Source: Nelumbo lutea
Lineage: Eukaryota > Streptophyta > Magnoliopsida > Proteales > Nelumbonaceae
Reading direction: 5' to 3'
NCBI GenBank assembly: GCA_022828595.1
Contig: JAKGHH010000001.1
Location: 122,958,999-123,022,998 of the forward strand
Length of the DNA stretch: 64,000 nucleotides
This document shows positions 37,901-43,221 of this stretch, piece after piece; position 1 is the first letter of the stretch; each line of letters starts with the position of its first letter. The notes beneath the pieces are model-generated. The model saw nothing but the letters and a program-made list of their open reading frames with translations, did not search any database and was not told where the DNA came from. The translations under genes and the position numbers were made by a program.

Positions 37901-40249
37901 AGTGTAAATGTAATCCTCCAGTAAAAAGCACTTCTTTTATCTGAGACATTGTCCTTCCCAATAGCTTCCTTCCAGAAAAAGAAAAGAAAATGAACATGAT
38001 GTAGGTTATTTCCCAACCTTCTTAATAAAGTGAGGATATTGGTGAACCCCTATTTCTCTTAAAAGCCAATTACCTTATTTCTATCCCTTATAACATGCTA
38101 TTCAAGGTATGTCTTTTGATGGTTTAATCCATTGAAAAAAATGCTAAAACATCAACAATTTTGCATTTCATTTAGACCTAACTGGTACAATCTTCTTCTG
38201 GAAGTTCCATGTGATATCCAACAGAACCAGCATGCATGTAAGTGCTTAACATGATTTTTGGTTAAGTTGTGTGGCTGCAAAATTTTTGGAGATGTTTTAC
38301 CTTATTTTCTTTTCAGAAGTGTCAATATGGATATTTTTTATTACCTTGGCGGTTTATTTGCTTATTTATTGCAGAGCACAAAGAGTACACGGACTTACAC
38401 TTCTGAAGCTAGAAATATCAAGGATGGAGACAAAACTGAGGTTGCCTTCTCTGGACTTAACTTCTCTGGAGATGATTTTACTGCAGCTGAAATACCTGTG
38501 CATCCAAGGCATTTTAAGAAAATGAAGCCCCATCAAGTTGAGGGCTTCCATTTCTTGGCAAGAAATTTAGTGACAGAAGAACCAGGTGGTTGCATCCTGG
38601 CACATGCTCCAGGATCTGGAAAAACATTCATGATTATAAGTTTTATGCAGAGTTTCCTTGCCAAATATCCCCAAGCCAGACCATTAGTTGTACTACCAAA
38701 AGGCATCCTGGCAACATGGAAGAAAGAGTTTCAAAAGTGGCAAGTTGAGGACATTCCATTACATGATTTCTACTCTTCCAAGGCAGAGAATCGGACTCAA
38801 CAGTTAGATGTGTTGAAGAAATGGGTAGAGCATAAGAGCATTCTCTTCTTGGGATATAAGCAATTCTCGAATATTGTCTGTGACAGTGAAATCAGCAAGA
38901 CTGCTGTTTCTTGTCAGGACATACTCCTGAAGGTCCCCAGCATTTTGATTCTAGATGAAGGTCACACACCTAGGAACGAAAACACAGATGTTCTCCAGTC
39001 CCTTGCTAAGGTGCAGACAGCTCGCAAGGTAGTATTGTCAGGAACCTTATTTCAGAATCATGTCAAAGAGGTGTTCAATATATTTAACCTCGTGCGTCCA
39101 AAGTTTCTTAGGTTGGATACCTCCCGTTCTGTTGTCAGGCGTGTCATGAGCAGGGTGCATATACCAGGTGGGAAGAGATTGTCTAGAAGTAGCATGGAAG
39201 CAGTGTTCTTTGAAACGGTTGAGGCAACCCTACAGAATGATGAGGATTTTCGAAGGAAGGTAGTAGTTATTCAAGACCTCCGTGAGATGACAAAGGATGT
39301 TCTACATTATTATAAGGGAGATTTCTTGGAGGAACTGCCTGGACTTGTTGACTTCACTGTAGTGCTTAATCTGACACCCAAACAGAAGCATGCAGTTGAA
39401 AAACTACAGAAACTGGAAAAATTTAAGAAAAGATCCGTGGGGTGCGCTGTCTATATGCATCCACACTTGAAAGATTTTTCAGAGAGTGGGTCATCTGGAG
39501 AAAAAGGGGGCAACTTTAATGATGAAAAGATAGATAATTTGCTGGAAAAAATTGATGTGAAGGATGGGGTTAAGACTAAGTTTTTCCTTAATATCCTGGG
39601 ATTGTGTGAACCAGCTGGGGAGAAACTACTTGTTTTCAGTCAATATCTCCTTCCTCTTAAATTCTTGGAGAGATTACTTGTTAGGACAAAAGGTTGGATT
39701 GTTGGGAGGGAAATTTTTGTAATCTCTGGTGATTCGAACCCTGAGCAACGAGAGTCTTCAATGGAGAGTTTTAATAGTTCCCCTGATGCAAAGGTATTTT
39801 TTGGTTCAATCAAGGCATGTGGGGAAGGAATTTCTCTTGTAGGGGCATCACGTGTCATGATTTTGGATGTTCATTTGAATCCTTCAGTTTCTAGACAAGC
39901 AATTGGCCGTGCATTCAGACCAGGCCAAGGGAGGAAAGTATACACTTACAGATTGGTTGCTGCTGATTCACCAGAGGTAGAAGACCACAATACCTGCTTT
40001 AGAAAGGAATTAATATCAAAAATGTGGTTTGAATGGAGTGAATTGAGTGGTCACCAGGACTTTGAGATGGAGACTGTTGATATGAAAAATTGTAATGATT
40101 TGTTCCTCGAAAGCCCTTTATTAGGGGAGGATGTTAAAGTTTTATACAAAAGGTTAGTGCTAACCTTATGTTATAGATTTTACAAATGTAGTCGTAATTT
40201 GCTTATTCTTCTTTTTCTAATCATCAGGACAATACTTCTATGCAGGTGA
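1823..40249 (+). CDS. DRD1: DRD1/CHR35-like SNF2 chromatin remodeller (whole gene)
   Basis: Coding exons are 1823-2626, 5345-5599, 18290-18454, 38375-40152 and 40228-40249, and all junctions keep frame, giving about 1007 aa. The product is an SNF2-family ATPase of the plant CLASSY/DRD1 group. In Arabidopsis DRD1 is part of the nuclear DDR complex that places RNA polymerase V on chromatin for RNA-directed DNA methylation. Evidence: an N-terminal acidic region with [16 protein letters not shown], a C-x-H...C-x2-C motif at residues 374-391, Walker A APGSGKT (486-492, replacing the usual GLGKT form), motif [10 protein letters not shown] (602-609), motif [12 protein letters not shown], and C-terminal helicase motifs with [12 protein letters not shown] near 917-927. 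The end MWFEW...VLYKR is DRD1-like. The start is uncertain: the frame is open back to 1790 and a 5' exon could lie upstream. DRD1 is preferred over CLSY1-4 because the N-terminus is short. Introns 2 and 3 are full of transposons. Confidence 0.85.
2627..5344 (+). other. DRD1-like intron 1 (2.7 kb)
   Basis: The donor is GTAAGT at 2627. The acceptor AAAGAAAG ends at 5344 after a TTTCTTTTTTTTTG tract. Nothing coding is supported here; the short ORFs at 2889, 3490 and 4752 look random. The only structured feature noticed is a 20-bp insertion with 16-bp flanking duplications at 4315-4366. Confidence 0.65.
4315..4366 (+). mobile_element. Ultra-short retroposed insertion with 16-bp TSD
   Basis: CATAATTGAACTAAGA occurs at 4315-4330 and again, identically, at 4351-4366. 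The 20 bases between them are GGTTTTTACTTATAAAAAAA, ending in an A-run like the tails of the LINE copies in this window (TTGATAAAAAA and variants). This is best read as an extremely 5'-truncated LINE insertion. Confidence 0.6.
5345..5599 (+). CDS. DRD1: DRD1-like exon 2 (85 codons)
   Basis: This is a phase 0/0 exon ending at AAG|GTACTT. The acceptor at 5344 is chosen because it follows the only good polypyrimidine tract and keeps frame ([14 protein letters not shown]...). A weaker in-frame alternative is the CAG ending at 5401. It encodes an acidic, serine-rich stretch ending [17 protein letters not shown], which joins in frame to [11 protein letters not shown] of exon 3. Confidence 0.75.
5835..6595. 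mobile_element. Non-autonomous hAT-like element with 8-bp TSD
   Basis: The ends are inverted: CATAGTTTTCAAGGCGT on the left matches the reverse complement of ATGCCTTGACAACTATG on the right. The flanks are TACCTAAT (5827-5834) and TACCCAAT (6596-6603), an 8-bp duplication with one mismatch, as for hAT transposons. Subterminal regions are dense in GCCTAGGCG palindromes while the middle is AT-rich. No transposase ORF is present. Confidence 0.7.
6596..7031. other. Intronic spacer, CT-rich at right
   Basis: No gene was recognised. From 6950 the strand is almost pure C/T (CTTTCCC-type tract), and it continues after the copia insertion at 12852, so copia element 1 inserted into this pyrimidine tract. 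Confidence 0.5.
7032..7337 (-). repeat. Copia 1 3' LTR
   Basis: It begins TGGTAAAGTTCAGATCTG and ends GACACTAACA on the plus strand, giving canonical TG...CA ends. The adjacent CTCCCCCTCAAGCTGG is the polypurine tract read on the minus strand. Confidence 0.9.
7386..8960 (-). pseudogene. Copia 1 reverse transcriptase and RNase H, broken
   Basis: Minus-strand fragments give [20 protein letters not shown] and [10 protein letters not shown] (RT), then [27 protein letters not shown] and [11 protein letters not shown] (RNase H), then [12 protein letters not shown]. They lie in at least three frames. The catalytic YVDD is damaged: a single-base loss after YVD shifts the frame (YVDILLLL, near 8290). 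The RNase H GYTDADWAG motif is changed to GYIDDDCIG. Confidence 0.85.
9193..9990 (-). pseudogene. Copia 1 integrase, broken
   Basis: The minus strand carries LRSDNGQEY (second catalytic Asp retained, near 9640), [17 protein letters not shown] and [11 protein letters not shown], all integrase-core and C-terminal signatures, spread over several frames with stops. The linker toward RT (about 8832-9190) is proline-rich and also frameshifted. Confidence 0.75.
10011..10480 (-). pseudogene. Copia 1 protease and GAG-pre-integrase, broken
   Basis: [12 protein letters not shown] matches the copia aspartic protease WI(I/V)DSGASDHMT, but the catalytic DSG has become DSR. It is followed by LPYVVSV and, in another frame, [19 protein letters not shown] and the GAG-pre-integrase ending GGLYYLD. 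Confidence 0.8.
10597..11516 (-). pseudogene. Copia 1 gag, broken
   Basis: The ATG is near 11516 ([10 protein letters not shown]). The N-terminal part is frameshifted and has stops. The longest open part (10597 to about 11220) has [19 protein letters not shown] and [16 protein letters not shown], then an intact zinc knuckle [14 protein letters not shown] (C-x2-C-x4-H-x4-C). It is homologous to the UBN2/Retrotran_gag families. Confidence 0.8.
11646..12188 (+). mobile_element. Decayed solo LTR of the copia 3 LTR family, nested in copia 1
   Basis: Read on the plus strand it starts GTTAGACA (expected TGTTAGACA). It then matches in order the reverse complement of the LTRs at 24974-26686 and 30676-32536: the GATGTAC...GACATTTA block, GATTCATGTT, GTGTAAGACCCTAAAACTGGA, GATGGGCTAAGGACCACA, ATTGATTTGGAT, TTTCTCCGGATCA and a final TAGGGAATAT. 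It is about a third of full length, with several internal deletions. It sits between copia 1 gag and its primer site, in the opposite orientation to copia 1. Confidence 0.7.
12532..12547 (-). other. Copia 1 primer binding site
   Basis: Read on the minus strand next to the 5' LTR: TGGCATCAGAGCTAGG, close to the plant initiator-Met tRNA complement TGGTATCAGAGC used by many copia elements, with one mismatch in the core. Confidence 0.75.
12548..12851 (-). repeat. Copia 1 5' LTR
   Basis: It runs from TGATAAAGTTCAGATCTG to GACACTAACA on the plus strand and matches the LTR at 7032-7337 along its whole length with scattered substitutions and a 2-bp indel. Confidence 0.9.
12852..13320. repeat. CT-rich tract and GCGCCTC-rich repeat
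   Basis: The C/T tract interrupted by copia 1 resumes here. From about 12930 to 13105 the sequence is built of inverted GAGGCG/CGCCTC and GGCATACGCC words and ends CCTTTTAAAACACTGG, resembling the palindrome-rich ends of the hAT-like element at 5835-6595. The lysine-rich ORF on the minus strand (12821-13243) is a by-product of the C/T tract. Confidence 0.45.
13324..13620 (+). other. Unrecognised 98-codon ORF, possible captured exon
   Basis: The sequence is open without an ATG at its start; the first ATG is at residue 13. The peptide is balanced and globular-looking ([52 protein letters not shown]). A GTAGCAG| acceptor-like site lies at its 5' end and an AT|GTGAGT donor-like site near 13602, so it could be a captured exon or pseudogene fragment. 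I do not recognise the family. It lies in intron 2 of the DRD1-like gene, just before the LINE insertion. Confidence 0.35.
13882..15000 (+). pseudogene. LINE segment A: ORF2 C-terminal region
   Basis: Conserved plant L1 motifs appear in several frames: [63 protein letters not shown], then the zf-RVT block [29 protein letters not shown] and [22 protein letters not shown]. It breaks off after EERNGRF without an RNase H domain. It is disrupted by stops and frameshifts. Confidence 0.75.
15001..16928 (+). pseudogene. LINE segment B: ORF2 C-terminus with RNase H
   Basis: The segment restarts upstream of segment A's entry point (PMKYLG, then [35 protein letters not shown]). It proceeds through [19 protein letters not shown], the zf-RVT block ([35 protein letters not shown]) and a full RNase [19 protein letters not shown], a frameshift, [14 protein letters not shown], then [20 protein letters not shown] and stop at 16926-16928. 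Several frameshifts prevent function. Confidence 0.8.
17048..17716 (+). pseudogene. LINE segment C: RNase H and 3' tail
   Basis: Directly after segment B's A-run the sequence continues as [19 protein letters not shown], homologous to B's [19 protein letters not shown], so C is 5'-truncated in the linker. The RNase H reads [28 protein letters not shown], a TAG stop at LEVE, then [19 protein letters not shown] and MFWETL-stop. A short 3' UTR ends TTGATAAAAAAA. Confidence 0.8.
17734..18289 (+). other. End of DRD1-like intron 2, nothing recognised
   Basis: This is AT-rich intronic sequence with a pyrimidine-rich 3' end leading to the CTCAG acceptor. No repeat or ORF is supported. Confidence 0.5.
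18290..18454 (+). CDS. DRD1: DRD1-like exon 3 (zinc-binding motif, 55 codons)
   Basis: A TTTACCTCAG acceptor and an AAG|GTGAGG donor bound an in-phase 165-nt exon. It encodes [20 protein letters not shown], giving C-x-H...C-x2-C spacing (residues 374, 376, 388, 391), then [14 protein letters not shown]. This small Cys/His motif before the helicase core is shared by DRD1 and CLASSY proteins. The exon is isolated between 12.7-kb and 19.9-kb introns. Confidence 0.85.
18637..18688. repeat. (CATTAT)n hexanucleotide microsatellite
   Basis: Seven to eight TTATCA units with one C/T change lie near the start of DRD1-like intron 3. They produce spurious ORFs on both strands. Confidence 0.85.
18839..19203 (-). 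repeat. Copia 2 3' LTR
   Basis: It runs from AGTAGAAGTTCAAG to GTTCTCTACA. The next bases CTCCCTCTCAAGTTGGG are the polypurine tract on the minus strand. It matches 24225-24581 over its length. Confidence 0.9.
19189..19869 (-). pseudogene. Copia 2 RNase H region
   Basis: The minus strand has [56 protein letters not shown] and then, in a second frame, [20 protein letters not shown] and [15 protein letters not shown]. The RNase H acidic residues (YTDADW, CDN) are kept, but a frame change separates the two parts. The reading ends within the left LTR boundary, as usual for copia. Confidence 0.85.
20008..20680 (-). pseudogene. Copia 2 reverse transcriptase
   Basis: Fragments [40 protein letters not shown] and, after a stop and frame interruption near 20310-20320, [30 protein letters not shown] and [18 protein letters not shown]. 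The catalytic YVDD is intact, unlike copia 1. Confidence 0.85.
21039..21962 (-). pseudogene. Copia 2 integrase with altered catalytic residue
   Basis: The 307-codon open frame covers the zinc region ([20 protein letters not shown], but SESCEFAKH in place of the usual C-x2-C) and the core: HIDVWRPYH (first Asp), [10 protein letters not shown] (the second catalytic Asp of the usual RSDN is Asn), and [16 protein letters not shown] (Glu present). Although open, it should lack integrase activity. Confidence 0.85.
21993..22400 (-). pseudogene. Copia 2 protease and GAG-pre-integrase
   Basis: [15 protein letters not shown] (about 22318-22360) is an intact copia aspartic protease motif. It is followed by [20 protein letters not shown] and a GAG-pre-integrase ending [10 protein letters not shown]. 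Stops separate it from gag and integrase. Confidence 0.85.
22540..23454 (-). pseudogene. Copia 2 gag
   Basis: Starts [13 protein letters not shown] with [20 protein letters not shown] (Retrotran_gag N-terminus). The middle is frameshifted. The second open part (22315-22911) has [20 protein letters not shown] and a zinc knuckle [14 protein letters not shown] with all four ligands. Confidence 0.8.
24205..24224 (-). other. Copia 2 primer binding site
   Basis: The minus strand next to the 5' LTR reads TGGTATCACAGCAATGATAG, one base different in its core from the initiator-Met tRNA complement TGGTATCAGAGC. Confidence 0.75.
24225..24581 (-). repeat. Copia 2 5' LTR
   Basis: It matches the LTR at 18839-19203, with small deletions, and ends GTTCTCTATG before the ATTAC flank. 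Confidence 0.9.
24587..24973. other. Intronic spacer between copia 2 and copia 3
   Basis: Nothing recognisable: no ORF or repeat identified by eye. Confidence 0.4.
24974..26686 (-). repeat. Copia 3 3' LTR (1.7 kb)
   Basis: Minus strand: starts TGTTAGACAGTGTATTCC after the polypurine tract and ends ATATGATTCCCA, canonical TG...CA. It is homologous throughout to the truncated LTR at 30676-32536 and, with large deletions, to 11646-12188. Similarity stops exactly after CCCA in the two long copies, which fixes the 3' border. Confidence 0.85.
26701..27790 (-). pseudogene. Copia 3 reverse transcriptase C-terminus and RNase H
   Basis: [20 protein letters not shown] (about 27665-27720), then [99 protein letters not shown] and [13 protein letters not shown], ending [20 protein letters not shown]. 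Frames change several times. Motifs such as NTGAIA and HIERKYH-like differ from copia 1 and 2 and suggest another copia lineage. Confidence 0.85.
27791..28098. other. AT-rich intronic sequence
   Basis: Mostly TTTAAAATTTTAATA-type sequence without recognisable features. The copia 3 similarity fades out near 27790-27840. Confidence 0.4.
28107..28419. mobile_element. hAT-like MITE, CCGGTT family, copy 1
   Basis: GTGTAGAT occurs at 28099-28106 and 28420-28427, a perfect 8-bp target duplication. The ends are CAAGGTTTT and AAAATGTTG, imperfectly inverted. The interior has GACTCGG, AACCGTTGACCCG, AGAATGGGCC and GGGTCATTTTTT blocks shared with copies at 46845-47152 and 49415-49700. Confidence 0.75.
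28435..28670. repeat. GTGTGG-rich repeat (MITE fragment)
   Basis: Repeated TGGTGTGG...CCAGTCCACACC words in both orientations end in CTCATCCACACTACAAAAGACCCCC. A related right end (CTCATTTATACTACAGAACACCCC) occurs at about 48945-48971. It abuts the broken 3' side of the L1 at 28671. Confidence 0.5.
28671..29127 (-). pseudogene. L1 ORF2: region before RT and RT start, truncated
   Basis: [20 protein letters not shown] and [20 protein letters not shown], then after a stop [20 protein letters not shown] with [16 protein letters not shown]. These are the standard plant L1 blocks at the entry to RT. Similarity is lost after FEELPDLTL at about 28671. Confidence 0.85.
29248..30159 (-). pseudogene. 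L1 ORF2 apurinic endonuclease domain
   Basis: ORF2 starts [18 protein letters not shown] at 30159, with [10 protein letters not shown] (metal-binding Glu). A TAA follows GVG near 29990, then the frame reopens to 29248 with [12 protein letters not shown] (GDFN), [18 protein letters not shown] and TSDHWPI (catalytic His). This is the EEP-type endonuclease that nicks target DNA in L1 retrotransposition. The single stop and the missing RT make it inactive. Confidence 0.85.
30181..30466 (-). pseudogene. L1 ORF1 C-terminal end
   Basis: A basic, Lys/Arg/Glu-rich tail ([38 protein letters not shown]) ends about 20 bases upstream of the ORF2 start. It continues the ORF1 reading from 32670 once the inserted LTR segment and the 118-bp duplication are taken out. 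Confidence 0.6.
30467..30584. repeat. 118-bp direct repeat, copy A (LINE ORF1 sequence)
   Basis: Identical apart from one visible base (CACTATATCC versus CACTGTATCC) to 32553-32670. It flanks the left side of the LTR-containing insert. Confidence 0.9.
30585..30675. other. 91-bp filler between the repeat and the LTR
   Basis: It starts TGAAAGAATGGTAGGATCC and contains GAATGGGGGGCGAATTTC plus an A-run. It matches neither the LINE at this position nor the LTR, whose border is at 30676. Origin unknown. Confidence 0.4.
31895..31941. repeat. (AT)n microsatellite
   Basis: About 23 AT units inside the truncated LTR. It generates YIYIYI-type spurious ORFs on both strands. Confidence 0.9.
31942..32023. 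repeat. ~49-bp tandem duplication in the LTR
   Basis: TTAATTTTGCAAAACAAAAT plus the following bases to GATTG occurs twice (31942 and 31991), separated by a second short (AT)n run. The sister LTR at 26050-26100 has the unit once. Confidence 0.75.
32553..32670. repeat. 118-bp direct repeat, copy B (LINE ORF1 sequence)
   Basis: Partner of 30467-30584. Immediately left of it, 32533-32552 reads ATCAAAGGAATCACAGTCAG, a scrambled reuse of words from inside the repeat (TCAAAGGAATCACAG and GTCAGCTCCTCA), as seen at template-switch repair junctions. Confidence 0.9.
32618..35093 (-). pseudogene. L1 ORF1 (nucleic-acid-binding protein), broken
   Basis: Starts [20 protein letters not shown] at 35093. A stop near 34893 interrupts the frame, which then runs in the same phase from 34811 to 33810 ([37 protein letters not shown]), followed by frameshifted parts at 33691-33368 and 33364-32618 that are Ser/Asp/Glu-rich. 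Position upstream of the ORF2 endonuclease on the same strand identifies it as LINE ORF1. I cannot assign motifs with certainty, and a host gene cannot be fully excluded. Confidence 0.65.
35096..35651. other. LINE 5' flank or 5' UTR, with a short tandem repeat
   Basis: No coding. GAGATCAAATTGTAGATGTT followed by GCT occurs twice, near 35290 and 35328. The border of the L1 is not resolvable here. Confidence 0.4.
35870..36655 (+). pseudogene. LINE RNase H region in insertion 2
   Basis: RNase H of plant L1 (RVT_3): [70 protein letters not shown], a TAG stop, then [20 protein letters not shown] and stop TAA. The catalytic Asp (FDGSS), Glu (RAEV) and Asp (EGDS) are present. Upstream (35870-36100) are zf-RVT remnants in broken frames. 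Confidence 0.8.
36656..36994 (+). pseudogene. Second LINE RNase H tail with poly(A)
   Basis: It restarts at [20 protein letters not shown], homologous to the VINWL block just upstream, and continues to [12 protein letters not shown] and GFWAQL-stop. The 3' UTR contains CTTATTCCTATTTTATGAAA and ends GATA plus a run of about 17 A. Confidence 0.8.
37085..37439. other. Intronic spacer
   Basis: AT-rich sequence. No feature recognised. Confidence 0.35.
37440..37870 (+). pseudogene. LINE RNase H tail
   Basis: Plus strand: [24 protein letters not shown] then a stop, [20 protein letters not shown], then [20 protein letters not shown], followed by a 3' UTR with AGCAATAAAAAG and CCAAAAAAATTATAG. This is a fifth copy of the same domain end. 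No target duplication was found by eye. Confidence 0.65.
37871..38374 (+). other. End of DRD1-like intron 3
   Basis: Nothing recognised. The reading frame upstream of 38375 (from 38258) is open by chance and precedes the TTGCAG acceptor. Confidence 0.5.
38375..40152 (+). CDS. DRD1: DRD1-like exon 4 (SNF2 helicase core)
   Basis: A TTATTGCAG acceptor opens a 593-codon exon holding the whole ATPase core. N-terminal lobe: [20 protein letters not shown], Walker [71 protein letters not shown]-terminal lobe: [59 protein letters not shown] and [20 protein letters not shown], then [13 protein letters not shown] and EDVKVLYK. No frameshift or stop, in contrast to everything around it, so it is under selection. 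Donor is AAAAG|GTTAGT. Confidence 0.92.
40228..40249 (+). CDS. DRD1: DRD1-like terminal exon
   Basis: After a 75-nt intron (40153-40227, AATCATCAG acceptor) seven codons finish the protein as KR-TILLCR-stop. A second acceptor, CTATGCAG ending at 40245, would instead end it KR-stop. The intron length is a multiple of three and lacks an in-frame stop, so retention would add 25 residues. Confidence 0.6.
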
Positions 40250-41410
40250 TTCCTCTGGTCTCATGGTACAGAGGCTGGCCATGGTGGCAAGAGAAAACTT
40301 CTCTACTTTATACGAAGTAGCATATTTTTGAGATGCAGTGCAATAACTGTCATTTTATTTTGATATTGCATTATAATGGTTTAAGTGCCTTTTTATAGCA
40401 TGGCGACTTGTAGTTTCATACTCACCCTTCCTTTCTCATCTTCAGGAATTTCCAAGGTATTTTGGCAGGTCACTGTATAGAACTGTATGTGTATAGCTGC
40501 TTTAGTACTAGCCTTTTTGAAGCCTTTTCTGTTCATTCCTTTTTCCTTTATTCTTGTTTCTTCATCGGGGAGCAAAGCTGTATAGAGTAATAGAAGGAAT
40601 GTTATTTTCAGCCAAGAAAAAAATATTGAGCACCCCTTTTTGCTTATTAGTGGTGAATACCTGTTGAAAAGCAGTTGCTTTACTCTTGATTTTGAATCTG
40701 TATAGTGGAAATTGAATCAATCCAAATGAAAAATCAACTCCACTTGGAAGTCTGGAAATAACTTAAGATTCTCGGTGTCATCTTGTTTTCTGCCATATTG
40801 TAGTCATAATTGACAACATCTTCGTTCATTAAATTTAGGATCCCAGTGTCATTCAAAGCATTCAACTGACAGACATAATCGGGTAGAGTGTCAGCCTGAA
40901 ATAAAATAAAAAAATAAATAAATAAATTCAAGCATTAAAGTGTTAGTTGTGTCCATCCTGTTTTCGAGGGATGCTTGCATCCGTAATTCAAGGAATGTAA
41001 AATTTTTCATGATAGACATTGTTTTAGAAGATGAGGGTTGAGTATGGACTTAGTATAGACAAACTAAGCAATTCTGAATCACTTTTTCTGATGCTATCAT
41101 CTTTTTCTAGAAACGGGAAGTCTGGGTTTATTTTGAAAATGCAAGCCGAAGCACTGCTTGAAGAATGCTGATGTTTAATGATTGTTCATGTGAATTTTGA
41201 CCAAAATAGGTAAAGTTAGACTTCATAAGGGCGTGGAGTGGGCATGGGATGGTGTATTGCTTGATCTTATCTAGTTTTGAATGTCTTGATTTCTTTTGAC
41301 CTTTATCCAATTTTTAATTTGATACTATTTTCTCTGTTCGTTCTGAGGTTTAAGTTATGCCTGGACAAGGTGGCTAGGGTCTCTTGTGGTTATTCCTCTT
41401 GCTGTTTTAA
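40250..41410 (+). other. DRD1-like 3' UTR and flank
   Basis: No gene. The 3' UTR presumably extends a few hundred bases past 40249, but no unambiguous poly(A) signal can be chosen. An AAATAAATAAATAAA stretch lies at 40905-40925. Confidence 0.4.
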
Positions 41411-41530
41411 GGGTGTTCACTAATGTAAATGGTTTTCTTTTCTATAATAAAAACAACTGTCACATCAGCAAAAATGTATTGTTTTGCTGACATGCAGTTG
41501 TTATTGTTTAAAAAAAAAAAAGAAAGCACC
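41411..41530. mobile_element. Tiny MITE with internal hairpin
   Basis: Ends GGGTGTTCAC and GAAAGCACCC are roughly inverted, flanked by TTAA on the left and TCTTAA on the right. The centre forms a long stem: AACAACTGTCACATCAGCAA pairs with TTTTGCTGACATGCAGTTGT across a 7-base loop (41451-41503). Confidence 0.45.
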
Positions 41531-41865
41531 CTCTTAAATCTTCACTAAACCACCTCACAAATGTTTATTTGTTGATATGGTTGCAACAAATTGTAACTTT
41601 AAAAACCCTCACTTATGAGACTAACCTCTTGTATGGCATCGATTTTCTTTTTCTCACTGTTTCCAAACATGGAATGTAATAAAGATTTGTAAGATTCACC
41701 AATCTTCTTTTTATCCCCAAAATGAGCATTTCTTTTTCCTGCCATTTGGAGTGTATGGCTAAGTCAGCGTTATCAAAGTCATGTATATACATGGTTCCAA
41801 GTATTGACACACGATAACGCAAACATTTTTTATCTTGCGTATCTGTCCATGTGTTGTGTATTTAA

Positions 41866-42202
41866 GGCTGTATTTGGATGCCATGTAAATCAAGAACCGA
41901 TAGTAAAATTTACATCGGTTTGCTTTTGTAAGCATTTGGTAAAAGAGTATAATTATTATTGACGTAAAATTACACTTTGGTTTAGTTTTACGTGCGTTTG
42001 GATGGAGTGTAGTTTTATGTTGATGATAGATGTAAAACCTCATCACCTCTACAGTTTTATATCAATTTTATTGATGTAAAATTTAAATATCTTTTTACAT
42101 TGATTTCAAAATACAACGGTCATATATATTTACAGTTCAGTGTAAAACGTCATCGGTGTATTTTTATACTGATGATGTTTTACACCTCTTCCAAACACGG
42201 CC
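41866..42202. mobile_element. Tourist-like MITE
   Basis: GGCTGTATTTGG at the left is inverted to CCAAACACGGCC at the right, with a repeated TGTAAAAC/GTTTTACA theme inside. TAA lies left and TAT right, near the 3-bp duplication of PIF/Harbinger elements. Confidence 0.6.
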
Positions 42203-43221
42203 TATGGGCGTATTGGGCGAATTGATACAGTGTTTTAGGCCCTTTTTTTATTTTTTTTTGCAACCGGTTCAGGGGGGGCGGTTTAGGTCTCTCTATCGCC
42301 TGAACCGGTCAGACCTCCGATACATCCATTGTAGGGGTCCCGGAATGATACGTATCACTAATATGGATCATTGGTTCTTACATTTAAACAGAACTCCCTA
42401 AATCCCGCTCTATACAGCTTTTTGGTGGGTTCAGAAACTGATATATATTCTAATCACCGTTGTTTTACCAAATATCCTCAGTCTTTGAATATTGGAACTG
42501 AGTGGACCTATCAGGTTTTATATTGGCCTTAGTCTTTGAATATTGGAATGCCTTCTAGTGAGAGGGATTCATGCTTGTGCCATACTCATATCTCGTATCT
42601 TCCTTCATGTTTGGGACTTGGCTGCAGGAGTTAGTTCATCTTCCCTCTACATTTGCTTTTTATTTCAGGGCAATTCGCCAGTTTCTTCAAAATTCAATAT
42701 CCTCTCAGGAAATGAAATGGGGAAAAGAAGAATACCTTGTTGGAAGATCATGACCATTCAATCTGTTATCTAGCTGAATTAATTGGGGGCGGTATTCTGT
42801 GTTCAAATACCTTATTGAAATGGCATTTTTCCATTTGAGAGAATAGTCATTCCTGCTCCCTCGGGAATGAGAATCCTATTTCCGCCAATTCCGATTCCGA
42901 TTTTGATAACCAAAGAGGTAGGGGAATAAACCATTACGATTCCTATTCAAGTGATTTCAATTCTGATTCCCAACCGATTAAGCGGATGGAGATAAATGCT
43001 AGTCGAGGCATAGCCTCTGTTAATTACATGCAAAGTGGGATTATAATGTCAAAATTCGAGAGATTGGATAGGAAAACGGGTTTTCAGTCTCCGATACTGG
43101 CAACTGGCAATCGATCTGATATGACCTGCAATGGAAAATTTCAGGAGGAAATACTTGTGGGGTCGATGCAATAAGCAGCATACATGATGCCAGTAATCAA
43201 TGGAATAGGATTATAATGTGC
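42203..43221. other. Convergent intergenic region
   Basis: Lies between the 3' ends of the DRD1-like gene and BLH-A. It contains an inverted repeat (CCGGTTCAGG...CGCCTGAACCGG, 42262-42312) and, at 42840-42985, a diverged relative of the ATTCCGATTCC-rich MITE at 61050-61384. No gene is supported. Confidence 0.45.

Larger units (their letters stand above)
18455..38374 (+). other. DRD1-like intron 3 (19.9 kb, transposon-filled)
   Basis: It runs from GTGAGG at 18455 to TTTATTTGCTTATTTATTGCAG ending at 38374. It carries copia 2, a truncated copia 3 with its LTR, a hAT MITE, a minus-strand L1 broken by an LTR, a chimeric LINE and a LINE tail, leaving only short stretches of unexplained sequence (18455-18838, 24587-24973, 27791-28098, 37085-37439, 37871-38374). 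Confidence 0.8.

Noticed and set aside
38258..38374. 39 extra codons at the start of the large SNF2 ORF
   Set aside because: They precede a strong TTTATTGCAG acceptor, and exon 3 joins in frame at 38375. The hydrophobic peptide is intronic.
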